Position numbers and translations under genes: made by a program. Source: Jimgerdemannia flammicorona (Eukaryota; Mucoromycota; Endogonomycetes; Endogonales; Endogonaceae). From it: a stretch of DNA of 17,646 nucleotides. Under the pieces are notes generated by a model, which worked only from the letters and a program-made list of their open reading frames with translations, ran no database searches and had not been told where the DNA came from. How positions within the stretch are numbered: position 1 is the first letter of the stretch; the number at the start of each line of letters is the position of its first letter. The stretch lies in the NCBI GenBank assembly GCA_003990745.1, contig RBNI01002745.1:1-17646 (forward strand), written 5' to 3'. Shown here in pieces: positions 1 to 9,110 of the stretch.

Positions 1-359
1 AAAAAAAAAAAAAAGGTACTCAAATTTAGAAGTTTTCTGTATTCCAGTATTTTATTTGGTTATTGGAATTTATATTTAGCTTTATACCTTAGCAACCATT
101 GAATTATATTTTGTATAAATATCTCTCTCATTTTCTTTAAAATAAACTCAGTTCCCTCAGTTCACTTATATTCAATTTCATACAAGTAATCTAAGAGATA
201 TGTAATAAGACAGTTTAAAAAAAAGAAGTTTGAGGACTATAAGACCTTGTGAAGGCACTCCAATAAGAACTTGATTATAACAAACTTGTAGTTAGTCTAA
301 GAGATATATCTTGAAGAGAATCTGATATATTTGAAGGACTCAGCGACCACTACATGACA
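1..359 (+). repeat. 5' LTR of a Ty3/gypsy-type element (left end cut by window)
   Basis: From about base 15 this segment is repeated in direct orientation at 7087-7440, roughly nine bases in ten identical by eye, with mostly transition differences. It has promoter-like architecture: TATAAAT at 114-120 and AATAAA at 141-146, as expected for U3/R. The LTR end is placed at 359 (ending TGACA, the usual ..CA end) because the copy at 7440 ends the same way and homology stops there. The run of 14 A at the window start hides or replaces the true 5' end, so the LTR length is unknown. Strand + follows the orientation of the pol domains. Confidence 0.8.
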
Positions 360-362
360 ACT

Positions 363-380
363 TGGTGCCCATTGGCTGGT
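363..380 (+). other. candidate primer-binding site
   Basis: TGGTGCCCATTGGCTGG begins three bases after the LTR end. A TGG directly inside the 5' LTR pairs with the CCA tail of the priming tRNA in LTR retroelements. I cannot name the tRNA from memory. The position is right for the structure, but the match itself is untested. Confidence 0.5.
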
Positions 381-470
381 GATTTAAGATGAATCTCTCA
401 CTTTCAAGCTGAAAAAATAAACAACTACCCCTGACTACAAGAGTCACTCCCTACAAGAATTCAAGATAAG

Positions 471-1350
471 ATGGAAATGTGTCCCCTCACATTCTATAGA
501 TTTACTACTGAAGAGTCAATCCTGACCTTCATTGAAGACTTTGAATAATTTGCCACCATATAAACTCTCAATATAGATGCACAATTGACCCTTCTACCAG
601 TCAGCCTCAGAGGACCGACCTACCAGAGATAAGTTCAATGCAACCACCATTGCTGATACTGGTGCAGCGAAACTTGCCAACATGAAGAACTTCTTCAGAA
701 CTATATATTATACTAAAGAGATCAAGCAAGCTCTCAAAGATCAACTCAACACTATCTGCCAGAGACTCAGTGAAGATCCCAACTCATTCTATACTCGAAT
801 CTGCCACTAGATTGTCTTGGCTGGCTATGATAATACCCTCAAGAAACAGATAGCTGATTCAACCTTCCTAAAAGGAGTCTATTATAAAATTGCTCTAGTA
901 ATCCAGTCTATCCCAGCCACTCTGATTCTTGATCAGAAAGTGGTCTTTGTACAGAGATATTGGACCAACAGATACTCTATTGAACATTCAATAGAAAGAA
1001 TAACTGGCATCAAGATAGAGTCATCAAAACCAACTAGCATCATACCCACTACAGTCATCAATAGATAACTATCCCCATCTATCCCCAAGATGATCAAAGC
1101 TGACCCAGTAGAGGAACTCACTCAGCAGTTTGCCAAGATAATTATACATCTTAGTAATATTGTTAGAGAAGTATGAAGTATCAACAGGAGACCAGTGCAG
1201 AAGTTTGCAGCTACTATAGAGGAATGCACCATCACATGCTTCAAATATAGAGAAGAAGGCCACTATATAAAGAATTGTATGACTGAAACAAGGTACAGAG
1301 CTCAACCAAGTAATGATCAGAACTAGAGAATAAACCAATACAGTAGTCAT
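471..1350 (+). pseudogene. Gag relic of Ty3/gypsy element (capsid plus CCHC knuckle)
   Basis: Gag would package element RNA in virus-like particles. The reading starts in frame at ATG 471 and has TAA stops from 546. It then continues one frame over, where 817-1068 is open and a retrotransposon-Gag-like stretch rich in Lys, Leu and Phe runs from about 640. A nucleocapsid zinc knuckle is recognisable at 1237-1278, spaced like CX2CX4HX4C, but its second Cys codon reads TAT (Tyr). The in-frame stops mostly fit CAA/CAG to TAA/TAG or TGG to TGA changes. It lies directly between the primer-binding site and the protease relic, as expected for gag. It cannot make a functional protein. Family assignment rests on position and the knuckle. 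Confidence 0.7.
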
Positions 1351-1351
1351 T

Positions 1352-2824
1352 GAGGAGATTGGTGATACTGATGATAAAGAATACTATAAGGAGTCTGAAT
1401 TCTATCCTGTTACTGAAGGTACCAGAACCCAGTCCAAGCTCTATGACAAAAAGGACAATAGTAAGCCAGTTGGAAGATCAAAAAAAACCTCAATCATTAC
1501 TATTTAAAGTAAGACCCAATCCAAGGAGATTGATCAAGACATGGAGTAAGATGAAGCTACTTGCCAAATTATTGAAGACACCACTCTAGTCTCAGGAGAA
1601 AGCAAAAGCAAGAAAGAATAGAAGCTGTATAAGACTAAGATCCACCAGTATGATATTTACAAAGACCTCAAGGAACAGAAGGTCAATGCTACTTTTGGAC
1701 AACTAGCAGAAGTCCCTGCCTTCAGACAGCAGTTGAGAGTAGGATTTGCCACCACTGTCAAGAACTAAGAGTACAAGATCATAAAAGCTCACAATGTACA
1801 GGAAGATGAACCAGAAGACTCAGGTGAAGAATCTGAAGATCAGTACAAGAGCTCAGCTTATACTCAATACCAGATTGAAGATTGTATCTTTGATGCTATC
1901 ATTGATATCAGTGCTAGAGGATATCTCATGAGCAAGAAGACAATTGACTGCCTAGGCTGGGACATTGAAGAATCTACCAAAATGAACTATGTTACAGCAG
2001 ATGGTATATGAGCTACCCCCCTAGGCAAGATCTGAGAAGTCCTCATCAAGATTAGAGGAACTACCATCTCAGTAGATATGATCATTATAAGTATCACCAA
2101 CTATGACATCCTCATTTATAACTAATGGCTTTACAAGGCTAAGGCTATTATTGACCTCAATGCCTAGAAAATACAGATCAACTATAGAGGAAGAAAGATA
2201 TAAGTCTCTATCAATGTCTACAAAGGAGTACTATCAGATATAGAGGAAGGAGATAAAGAGGACACAGAAGTCTTCATGCACTTGATATATAAGAACAAGA
2301 GCAAGACAACCAAGCTCACAGATTAGCAGTGGTACAACAAGATCATTGATAGCTATACCCCTCAAGGAAGATATCCCTATGGTGCTAAGATGTACTGCTC
2401 TGAACACCTGAATGACTGCTGGTCCTGCATCAGTGAAGTCAGAAAAATCCATCAACAAAGGTATGAGCAAGAAGCTGCCAAACCAAAAAGGGAAGCCAAA
2501 GAAGATGACCAGCCTCCAGAGCTTCAAGCTGATAGGGATGATGAGGAGGAACATGAATCTGATATCACTCTCAAGGTCAAGTTCTATCCTAAAGTCAAGA
2601 TCCCAGAATACAAGACTGAAGAAGCCATAGAAATAGACCTTGCCAGCATCCAAGATGCTATCCTTGAACCACAGACCACCACTCTACTTGGCACTAGAAT
2701 TGGAGTCAAGTTGCCAGAGAACATACTGGAATTATCAAGACCAGGAGCAGTCTGGCCAAGAGTGAAACCTCAGTTGAAGGAGGAGTTATTAACTCTGATT
2801 ACACTGGTGAGATCTTTCTTATAG
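1352..2824 (+). pseudogene. Pol N-terminal part with aspartic protease relic
   Basis: A single frame (+2) can be read from 1352 to 2824 through about ten stop codons. At 1880-2220 it carries a retropepsin-like region. The usual Asp-Thr/Ser-Gly triplet appears as Asp-Ile-Ser in IIDISARG, and about 60 residues later YDILIYN followed by a stop and WL resembles the usual YD.ILG..WL strand. Before it is an acidic linker of about 170 residues (EDEPEDSGEESED). After it is a charged region, open from 2390 to 2824, with KREAKEDD-like segments and no recognisable domain. The frame is shifted by one relative to the knuckle of gag, the usual gag/pol arrangement. The protease is inactive because of the stops and the changed active-site triplet. 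Confidence 0.6.
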
Positions 2825-3215
2825 TTAGGAATCACAACCCCACCACCCCATCCGAAGTCAAGAAGCATAATAGAATTGATCAGATACTGATCTATGAAGT
2901 CAAGAAGCCTAAGATCACTGAAGTCATCGAACACATCAAAACTAAGAGAGGAGAACAAGACTTTAGATCTACTGGAAGAGGAGCCTATACTGCTACCAAG
3001 ATTACCAAACTCAAGCACAAGACAGATAAGGACCAGAACAAGCACATATACACTATTGGAGAAAACTTTCCCCTAGAAGAACAACTTCTCAAGATCCTGC
3101 ACCAGATTGAAGAAATACTCACCACAGACTTTAGGGACATCTATAATCAAGAACCCAAGTACTATCATAAAGTTGATACTAGTGATACCAAGCCCATCTA
3201 CCAGAAAGCATACCA
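2825..3215 (+). pseudogene. Pol linker leading into reverse transcriptase
   Basis: Frame +1 is open from about 2824 to 3215 and encodes a Lys/Glu-rich stretch. It ends with a segment (about 3115-3210) resembling the usual approach to gypsy reverse transcriptase: DFRDIYNQEP, then a KVDTSDTKPIYQKAYH-like strand corresponding to the 'hhI-l-dg-P--q--Y' motif. The reading must change frame at both ends (from +2 near 2824, to +3 near 3212), so this piece marks two frameshifts in the old pol gene. No separate enzymatic role is visible. Confidence 0.5.
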
Positions 3216-4440
3216 CTAGCCTACAGAGAATGGCTGTAAGCAGAACTCAAGGAAATGTAAGAAGCTGGTATCATCAAACAAGCTATCAGCCCCTGGGCTT
3301 CACCCATTGTCCTCACTCCAAAGAAAGGAAGCAAGTCTGGAGAGTTTGCTCTAAGACTCTGCATTGATTACAGAAAGCTCAATATAATCACCAAGAAGTA
3401 TAGACAGCTCTTGCCAAATATTCAAGAAATCCTTACCACTCTTGGAAGTAAAGCCAAATACTATACCACCTTGGATCTATTCTTAGGTTTCCATCAGATT
3501 AGTCTCACTCAAGATGCCAGTGAAAAATTGGTCTTCATTAGCAATGTCCCAGTAAGTTTTCTGCAAATGATGAACATAGTCTTCAGCAATAAGATTGGAA
3601 AATGGCTCTTTGTCTATATTGATGATGTGATCATCTTCAGCAATACTGTACAGGAATATGTCAACCACATAAAGCTAGTTCTCAAGAAGCTCAAAGAGCA
3701 TAGCCTCTATATCAAGCCCAAGAAGTACAAGTTTACAGCTTAAGAAATCACTTACCTAGAACACATCATCAACCAGACAGGAATTCACACAGACCCTATG
3801 AAGATTGAGGCTATTACAGCTTATCCAAAATGAAGAACAACTACAGAAGTCCATGCCTTCCTTGGACTGACCTCCTACTGCAGAAGTTTCATCAGAGAAT
3901 ACTCTAACATTGTAGTATCTATCTACAAGCTACTGCAGAAGGAGACCAAATTCAAATAGACTAAGAAGCATCAAGAAATCTTCAATAAACTCAAGACCAG
4001 ATTGACCCAAGCATCCATCCTCAGATGACCAGATTGAAACCCAGAGTTCATCCTGCAGACAGATATAAGTGCTATAGGACTTGAAGCAGTACTTGCTCAG
4101 AAGAAAGATAGATATAAATATGTCATCTTCTATGCAAGCTATGGTACCCATAGAGCAGAACAGAACTATGAGTCATGCAAGCTTGAATACCTAACAGTAG
4201 TCTGGGTAGTAGACAAGTTCCACTACTATCTAGCTGAGAAATACTTCACTATTCAAACAAATCACTCTGCTCTTGCCTGACTATTCCACACTCTGAACTC
4301 CAAAGGAATATATGTCAGATGGATCTACAGACTGTAAGAGTATGACTGTATTGTCAAATACTGCTCAGGAAGAACCAATACCAATGCTGATGTACTTTCA
4401 AGAATATTCCAAAAAACCCTCATCAAGACTATTCAATATG
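3216..4440 (+). pseudogene. Reverse transcriptase and RNase H relic (Ty3/gypsy)
   Basis: Frame +3 gives a textbook gypsy RT. It has a GIIKQAISPWASPIV segment, LRLCIDYRKLN at about 3355-3390, LDLFLGFHQI at about 3470-3500, and the catalytic box FVYIDDVIIF with Tyr-Ile-Asp-Asp at 3615-3626. Next come the thumb/connection (FLGLTSYCRSFI) and RNase H from about 4040 (QTDIS, RAEQNYE). In RNase H the usual TDH motif reads Thr-Asn-His, because codon 4260-4262 is AAT. Stops interrupt the frame, for example TAA at 3741 where the family has Gln and TGA at 4026 and 4035 where it has Trp. The DD pair survives, but the gene is dead. The fingers, palm and RNase H order and spacing are near-complete. Confidence 0.9.
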
Positions 4441-4589
4441 AATAAAGAGTTATACTAAAGATTAATCAGCTATCTTGGATAGCAGAAGATGCCCAACCAC
4501 CTCAAACCCTGAACTATCACTATTATCAACTGGACTTAGAAAAAATTCAAACTAGACAACACCACACTCAGAAAAGGAGGAAAGCTTGT

Positions 4590-5270
4590 AGCATCTAAAT
4601 AAAAGAAGTATCAAGTAATGAAGGAAGTACATGAACAAGGCCACCTAGGAGGAACCAACATATATAACAAGGTAAGAAGAACCATGTGTTGGCCTAAGAT
4701 AGAAGAAGATCTGTGCCAAAAACAGAAACAAGATCAGTAAGACCAGGCAACTGGATCATCAAGAATCAAATTTATCCCCTTCCACCACATTGTAATGGAC
4801 ATTATTGGACTACTACTGGTAACTCTATCAGGAAACTGCTATAACATAGTTATTGTAGACCTCTTTACCAAATAGATCGAAGCAGAAGCATTACAAGAAG
4901 TCAATGCTCTCCCTATTACTAACTTTCTGCACCAAGAAATCATCTGCCACTACAAGACACTAAGGCAAATCACCACAGACTGTGGCACAGAATTTGTCAA
5001 CAGATTCTATAAGATAATATATCAGAAATATAAGATTCAATATATCAAAACTACTGCATATTACTCTCAAGGAAATGGACAGACAGAAAGAACCAATAAG
5101 ACCCTTAAGAACATCCTGGCCAAGATCTCAAAATCATATAAAAATTGGGATAACTACCTCTCAATCATCCTCTCTATCTTACAAGATATATTATTATAGA
5201 GCACACACTTTACCCCAAGAGAACTGCTCTTCAGAGAAGAAGATTCAAATGGAACCTCAGCCATAAATCT
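4590..5270 (+). pseudogene. Integrase relic (HHCC, DDE core)
   Basis: Frame +1, shifted from RNase H. The N-terminal zinc-binding part shows His-X3-His (4630 and 4642) and a Cys at 4714, but the partner Cys is not visible. The catalytic core has Asp at 4798 (VMDIIG), Asp at 4978 (TTDCGTEF) and Glu at 5086 (QGNGQTER). There are exactly 35 residues between the last two, the classical D35E spacing. Stops at 4738 and 4876 break the frame. A family-typical stretch after the Glu (TNKTLKNILAKIS) follows. This enzyme would insert element cDNA into host DNA; its position after RNase H is the Ty3/gypsy (not copia) order. Confidence 0.88.
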
Positions 5271-5962
5271 AAACCTAACTTGGTAATAGATTGACTCAGA
5301 AATCTGGAGACTACACCAAATCAGGAAGAAGACAGAAGATTATATCATCAAGTCACAAGTACTGATAAGAAAGAATGTGGAAAAGAATCTCAAGACCCTA
5401 GAACCCATTCAAATTAGAGAAAAGGTTCTACTATATCAAAATATAGTAGAAGCCTCATGGTCATGAAAACTGGACCCCAAATGAGAAGAACTCTTCTATA
5501 TATAAGATATCAAGTGAACTATATTCTGGCTTAGAAAACTCTCAGAGACCATACTGCCTACTATGATATACAGGAACAGACTCAAGAAGTACCATGAATC
5601 TATATAAGAGAAGCAAAATATGATGATAGCCCATAAGGTTCTAGTTTATGAATCATAACAGCATATTCCATAACTAGAAGACAATCTATCTGAACCATTC
5701 TCTAAGGGATACAGCACTAGCAACTACTTATCTATGAGACTTTGAAAGTCAGAGGAGTTCTAACTATTAACTGATTGGTTAAGATCAGAATCAGACACTT
5801 GCTCTATATGAAGAGAGAAACTCTTCACCATTATGCCAATATATATAAGGAAGATACCAGCCCATAAACACTACTTTTTGACCCTCTGCCAGAAGTTATA
5901 GAATTAGCAAATTTTTCAGACTGGACCAATGAATAAGAATATTCAAGAGAAGATTCTTATTC
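5271..5962 (+). pseudogene. Integrase C-terminal tail, heavily decayed
   Basis: Downstream of the DDE core the reading can be followed with many stops. One part (about 5400-5600) resembles the GPY/F-like module, with IREKVLLYQN and a later RLKKYHES segment where gypsy integrases usually end. I could not find a chromodomain signature. The last 300 bases before the purine tract contain no clear domain. Treated as the end of the pol relic because it lies between the integrase core and the tract. Confidence 0.4.
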
Positions 5963-5972
5963 AGGAGGAAGA
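5963..5972 (+). other. candidate polypurine tract
   Basis: AGGAGGAAGA, ten purines, is immediately followed by TGTAACAG. A purine run abutting a TG-starting sequence is how plus-strand priming sites sit next to the 3' LTR, and many fungal gypsy LTRs begin with TGTAAC. This supports an LTR start at 5973. Confidence 0.5.
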
Positions 5973-7086
5973 TGTAACAGTGATCTCAGAATAGTGACAT
6001 CATTACAGGAGATAGCCTTTCCTTACAAGCCACTAGATAGGAGTATAAGCAGATCATATGGCATGACTCACCCAGGCTATAAGATGAGTAATGATGACCA
6101 ACTATGAGTCATTGTGACCACAAGATCAACATCCCAAGGAATATAAAAGAAGGACTAAGGAACTGCAGCAGCAGCAACCCAAACAAGACTTACAAAACCC
6201 CAAAATTGCTCAAAGACTCACTATAAATAAAATGCCTGCCACCTGCCAAACCTTAAGATCCAGAAACTACCAAGGATTCTCAGTCTAAGAAAGAATATTC
6301 CAAGATATCAGATGAGCTATAAGGACCTATATAAGAAGGACTCCTAGTCTCAATCTGAGTACTGATGACTTTTATCACTTTATTCTCTACTGCTGTAAAC
6401 TGGAAACAAGGATCACTATTGCTACTGAATGCCTCTGAATATGGCAGGAGTTCAAAATAGGAAATCTCCTCTGTCAGGAATTCCCTCAGACCAGTCTCCA
6501 AGAGATATAAGATACTACCTCTATAGATATATGTGAAATAAGGATAGCCAAGAAGATTTATCAGATCTTTAGATATGCACTATGGTCAATCCCCAACTTG
6601 GAGTATACCAGAATCTCAGACTTCAAGGAATTATCAGTCTGCCATTCCTCAAGGACAATTCTGATCAATTCCTATAAGGCTTGATCTCAGTATTCCAAGG
6701 CCCCAGCATTCAGGTTAGACCTCCCCAAGACTCCATATTTGTCTCTTATTTTGTAGAAGAGAATATCATAGATTGGAGAGCCCAGATCTCCTTGCTCTCT
6801 CTGCTGCTGCTAAATATGATGATGTCATCAGCAATGACATCATCCCACTAATTGGCAACATATGTGAAATAGACAAAATGTTCACTGATCTCATTTCCTT
6901 TAAAGATATTCTGACCTCTGGCAGTAACAAAGATGAAGCCTCCAGGGTCCTGAACATTCTGCTCTAAGTTCTTTGTATAACTGTTAATCTTCTGGCATTC
7001 TGATCTTGTATAACTCAGAAATTCTTCTGGCATCCTTTTCTTGTACAACTGAAATCTAACAGTATCCTGAATTTGTACAACCATTT
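5973..7086 (+). other. LTR-like or inter-LTR stretch, identity unresolved
   Basis: It starts with TGTAACAG right after the purine tract and holds its own TATAAAA (6142-6148) and AATAAA (6226-6231), so its first 270 bases look like an LTR promoter. From about 6337 to 6780 two overlapping frames stay readable if stops at Gln/Trp-type codons are allowed, but I recognise no domain. Either this is the first part of one very long 3' LTR ending at 7440, or it is a separate LTR plus spacer. The left LTR is cut by the window, so the choice cannot be made here. Confidence 0.4.
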
Positions 7087-7112
7087 GTACAGACACTCAA
7101 ATTTGTACTTAC
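6973..7112. repeat. iterated TTGTAYAAC motif
   Basis: TTGTATAAC or TTGTACAAC occurs at 6973, 7006, 7041 and 7073, followed by truncated forms (TTGTACAG, TTGTACTT) at 7085 and 7103. The first four are spaced 33, 35 and 32 bases apart. A second short word, CTTCTGGCAT, separates the first three. The core TTGTACAA is palindromic. It sits just upstream of the LTR promoter, so a binding-site array in U3 is possible. Confidence 0.5.
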
Positions 7113-7440
7113 AATTGAAGTTTTCTGTATTCTAGCATTTTATTTGGTTATTGGAATTTATATTTAGCTTTATATCTTAGTAACCATTGAATTATATTTT
7201 GTATAAATACCCCTCTCATTTTCTTTGAAATAAAGTCAGTCCCCTCAGTACTTACACTCAATTTCATGCAAACAATCTAAGAGATAACAAGACAGTTTAA
7301 AGATAAGAAGTTTGAGGACTATAAGGCCTTGAGAAGGCACTCCAATAAGAACTTGCTTATAACAAACTTGAAGTTAGTCTAGAGATATACCTTGAAGAGA
7401 ATCTGACATATTTGAAGGACTCAGCGACCACTATATAACA
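7087..7440 (+). repeat. 3' LTR copy
   Basis: Direct repeat of the left LTR. TATAAAT at 7202-7208 and AATAAA at 7229-7234 lie 27 bases apart in both copies. Homology ends at 7440 (TATAACA), matching 359 on the left. Relative to the left copy it has a 5-base deletion near 7285 and about 13 extra bases near 7104-7116. The upstream boundary is uncertain: it may reach back to 5973. Confidence 0.8.
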
Positions 7441-7520
7441 CTATATAAGAAGCATAGATGGATGAACTCTGAGGACACCAGTATACATAAACCACTTCAA
7501 GATATACCTCTCCCCATATC

Positions 7521-8034
7521 ATGAATCAGACAATTGACCAGCATCTTCAGACTCTTATCCTGAGTTCATTTCAATCACTTCTAGTTCCTCTCTCACAATT
7601 CTACCAAGTCAATGGAAACCCCCTCCAATGAATCCAGACTCATCAAAAGAACCTCATCTTGGCCAGATGTTTACTGTAAGTCCATCAGCTATAGGTCTAC
7701 TATGCAATTGGAGAACAGTTGCAGAACCTTCTAGCCACAGACCTAACCTACATCAGGAACTCCACTGGCCTGACCTGGAAAAACACCACTGCTGCAGACA
7801 GATTGTACACAATCTACAAATGAAACACCCCAGTACTGATATAGATACAGTTCTCTCTGAATGATATATAACAAATAAATCCCACCACCTACTGAAGTAT
7901 CATCAACTATGTTGAAATTCTGTTCCCAGAGGAAGAAGAAGAACCCATTGAAAGGAGTAACTCTGATTGAAATGAAGATAATGGTTCTGGTATTGATACT
8001 GAAGATGCTTATCCACATTGGGATGATGACTAAA
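7521..8034 (+). pseudogene. decayed reading frame of unknown function, acidic C-terminus
   Basis: From ATG 7521 one frame can be read for about 170 codons to TAA at 8032-8034. It contains around ten stops, nearly all of a type explained by Gln (TAA/TAG) or Trp (TGA) codons. The N-terminal part is Gln/Leu-rich (MNQTIDQHLQTLILSSFQSL); the end is strongly acidic, with a run of five Glu at about 7930 and then DTEDAYPHWDDD. This composition is protein-like, and the stop pattern matches that of gag-pol, so I infer a real former gene of a mobile element. It has no knuckle or catalytic motif. It starts 80 bases after the 3' LTR and ends about 30 bases before a purine tract. It could be the single gene of a short non-autonomous LTR element or an accessory gene. 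Confidence 0.45.
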
Positions 8035-8061
8035 GAATAGTCTGAGGACAGACCATCCTTT

Positions 8062-8070
8062 AGTGGGGGC
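8062..8070 (+). other. second candidate purine tract
   Basis: AGTGGGGGC lies directly before TGATGTACTGAGC. It resembles a 3' priming tract plus LTR start and gives independent support for an LTR beginning at 8071. Confidence 0.35.
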
Positions 8071-8532
8071 TGATGTACTGAGCAACAGAATTGTACTGCC
8101 AAAACCATAAATTAGCCACATACCATATCTAGTGCACTAAGCAACCAAGACTGCTTTACTGCAACAACCTGTATAATTAGCCAGAGATACCAGAAATGGT
8201 ATGTTTACCTGTACTGGTCCAGTACACTGTACTGAGCCAGTACACTGTACCAGTCCAGTACACTGCACCAGTCCAGGAATACTTGTCATAGATAGCAATC
8301 TATAATTAGCAATGTAGTAACCAGATAGCAACCACAACTGTATAAAATACCCCAGAGACAAGAGTGAATAAACCTCAGTCCAAAAAGTTCAAAAGCAAAA
8401 GACAAGTCTGCCTATTACACTTTGAGGGATACACCTGCCAAAAGCCACTTGATCCTAAAGGAATTGGATTGCAACACTTAGGAGAAACGCCCACTCTACA
8501 GCCACTACTAGGAGATTGTGAGCTATTTATCA
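8071..8532 (+). repeat. LTR-like block
   Basis: It begins TGATGT after a purine tract. TATAAAA at 8341-8347 and AATAAA at 8367-8372 are 26 bases apart, almost the same spacing as in the main LTR (27), and the surrounding words are similar (GTATAAA, TACCCC, AATAAA, TCAGTCC). The right border at 8532 is a guess: TTTATCA ends there, and CpG-containing DNA starts at about the same place. No second copy of this block is in the window. Confidence 0.4.
8219..8272. repeat. 18-bp tandem repeat, three units
   Basis: Three consecutive units of 18 bases start at 8219, 8237 and 8255, each beginning CCAGTACACTG. They differ at only a few positions. Just before them, 8211-8225 (GTACTGGTCCAGTAC) is an odd-centred perfect palindrome. 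They lie in the U3-like part of the LTR-like block, where such arrays often act as enhancers. Confidence 0.85.
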
Positions 8533-8660
8533 CTCCGGTCCACTTTCTGATACAAAGAACGAGTCCGTTTTCAAGAGAAGTCCGTTTTTGGTTCGCTTGC
8601 AAGATAAGCCTGAAGAATCCGAGTTATCCGCCATTTCCAGAGAGCCCGATTCTTGCCATA

Positions 8661-8753
8661 AGCCAGTCTCCTGACACAACTTCGCAGTAGAGCCAGTCTA
8701 TTGACGTAACTCCGCGCAAACGAAGCCAGTCTTTGACGTAACTTTGCCAAGAA
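8661..8753. repeat. 30-33-bp degenerate tandem repeat, three units
   Basis: Units start with AGCCAGTCT at 8661, 8691 and 8724. Each continues with a TGAC.(T/A)AACT(T/C) core (TGACACAACTT, TGACGTAACTC, TGACGTAACTT). They sit just inside the CpG-rich side of the composition boundary and merge into the 10-bp array. Confidence 0.75.
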
Positions 8754-8896
8754 TCCGCGTCATCCGAATTATCCGAGCTATCCGAATTATCCGCGTCCTC
8801 CGAGTTATCCGAGTTATCCGAATTATCCGCGCCCTCCGAGTTACCCGTGTTATTGAATTACCCGCCACCCGAGTTACCCGAGTTATCAAGTTATCT
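8750..8896. repeat. 10-bp minisatellite (unit near ATTATCCGAG)
   Basis: About fourteen units of a 10-base word vary between TTATCCGAAT, TTATCCGAGT, CATCCGAATT, CCTCCGAGTT and TTACCCGAGT. Because three units make 30 bases, all frames stay open and give a false repetitive Arg/Ile/Val peptide, so no protein is called. Single related words recur until about 8975. Confidence 0.85.
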
Positions 8897-8985
8897 GATA
8901 TTCCCAGAACGCCAGCCGATTCAGGAAGAATCCGCGCCAAACGAAGTTATCCGAAATATCCGCCAAATCGAGTTATCCATACTAT

Positions 8986-9110
8986 TGGAGATCGTCACAC
9001 CGAGATCGTCACCCAGAAATCGCATACTTTTGGAGATCGCCGCGCTACACAGATCGTCGCGCCACACAAGAGATCGTCACGCAGAAATACTTTTGGAGAT
9101 CGCCGCCACT
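8986..9110. repeat. GAGATCGTCAC repeat family
   Basis: Two long units share AGATCGTCAC-CAGAAAT, ACTTTTGGAGATCGCCGC and CACA segments, starting at 9003 and 9070 (period about 67). There are extra short copies of GATCGTC at 8990 and 9052. Imperfect, no coding potential credited. Confidence 0.7.

Noticed and set aside
2234..2653. 139-codon minus-strand hydrophobic frame
   Set aside because: Antisense of the Lys/Glu/Asp-rich pol linker, which automatically reads as Phe/Leu/Ile-rich. Not a membrane protein gene.
1..8034. Alternative genetic code (stops read as Gln and Trp)
   Set aside because: The intact S41 gene in the same window uses standard Gln, Trp and stop codons. The element also has frameshifts and lost catalytic residues, which point to decay.
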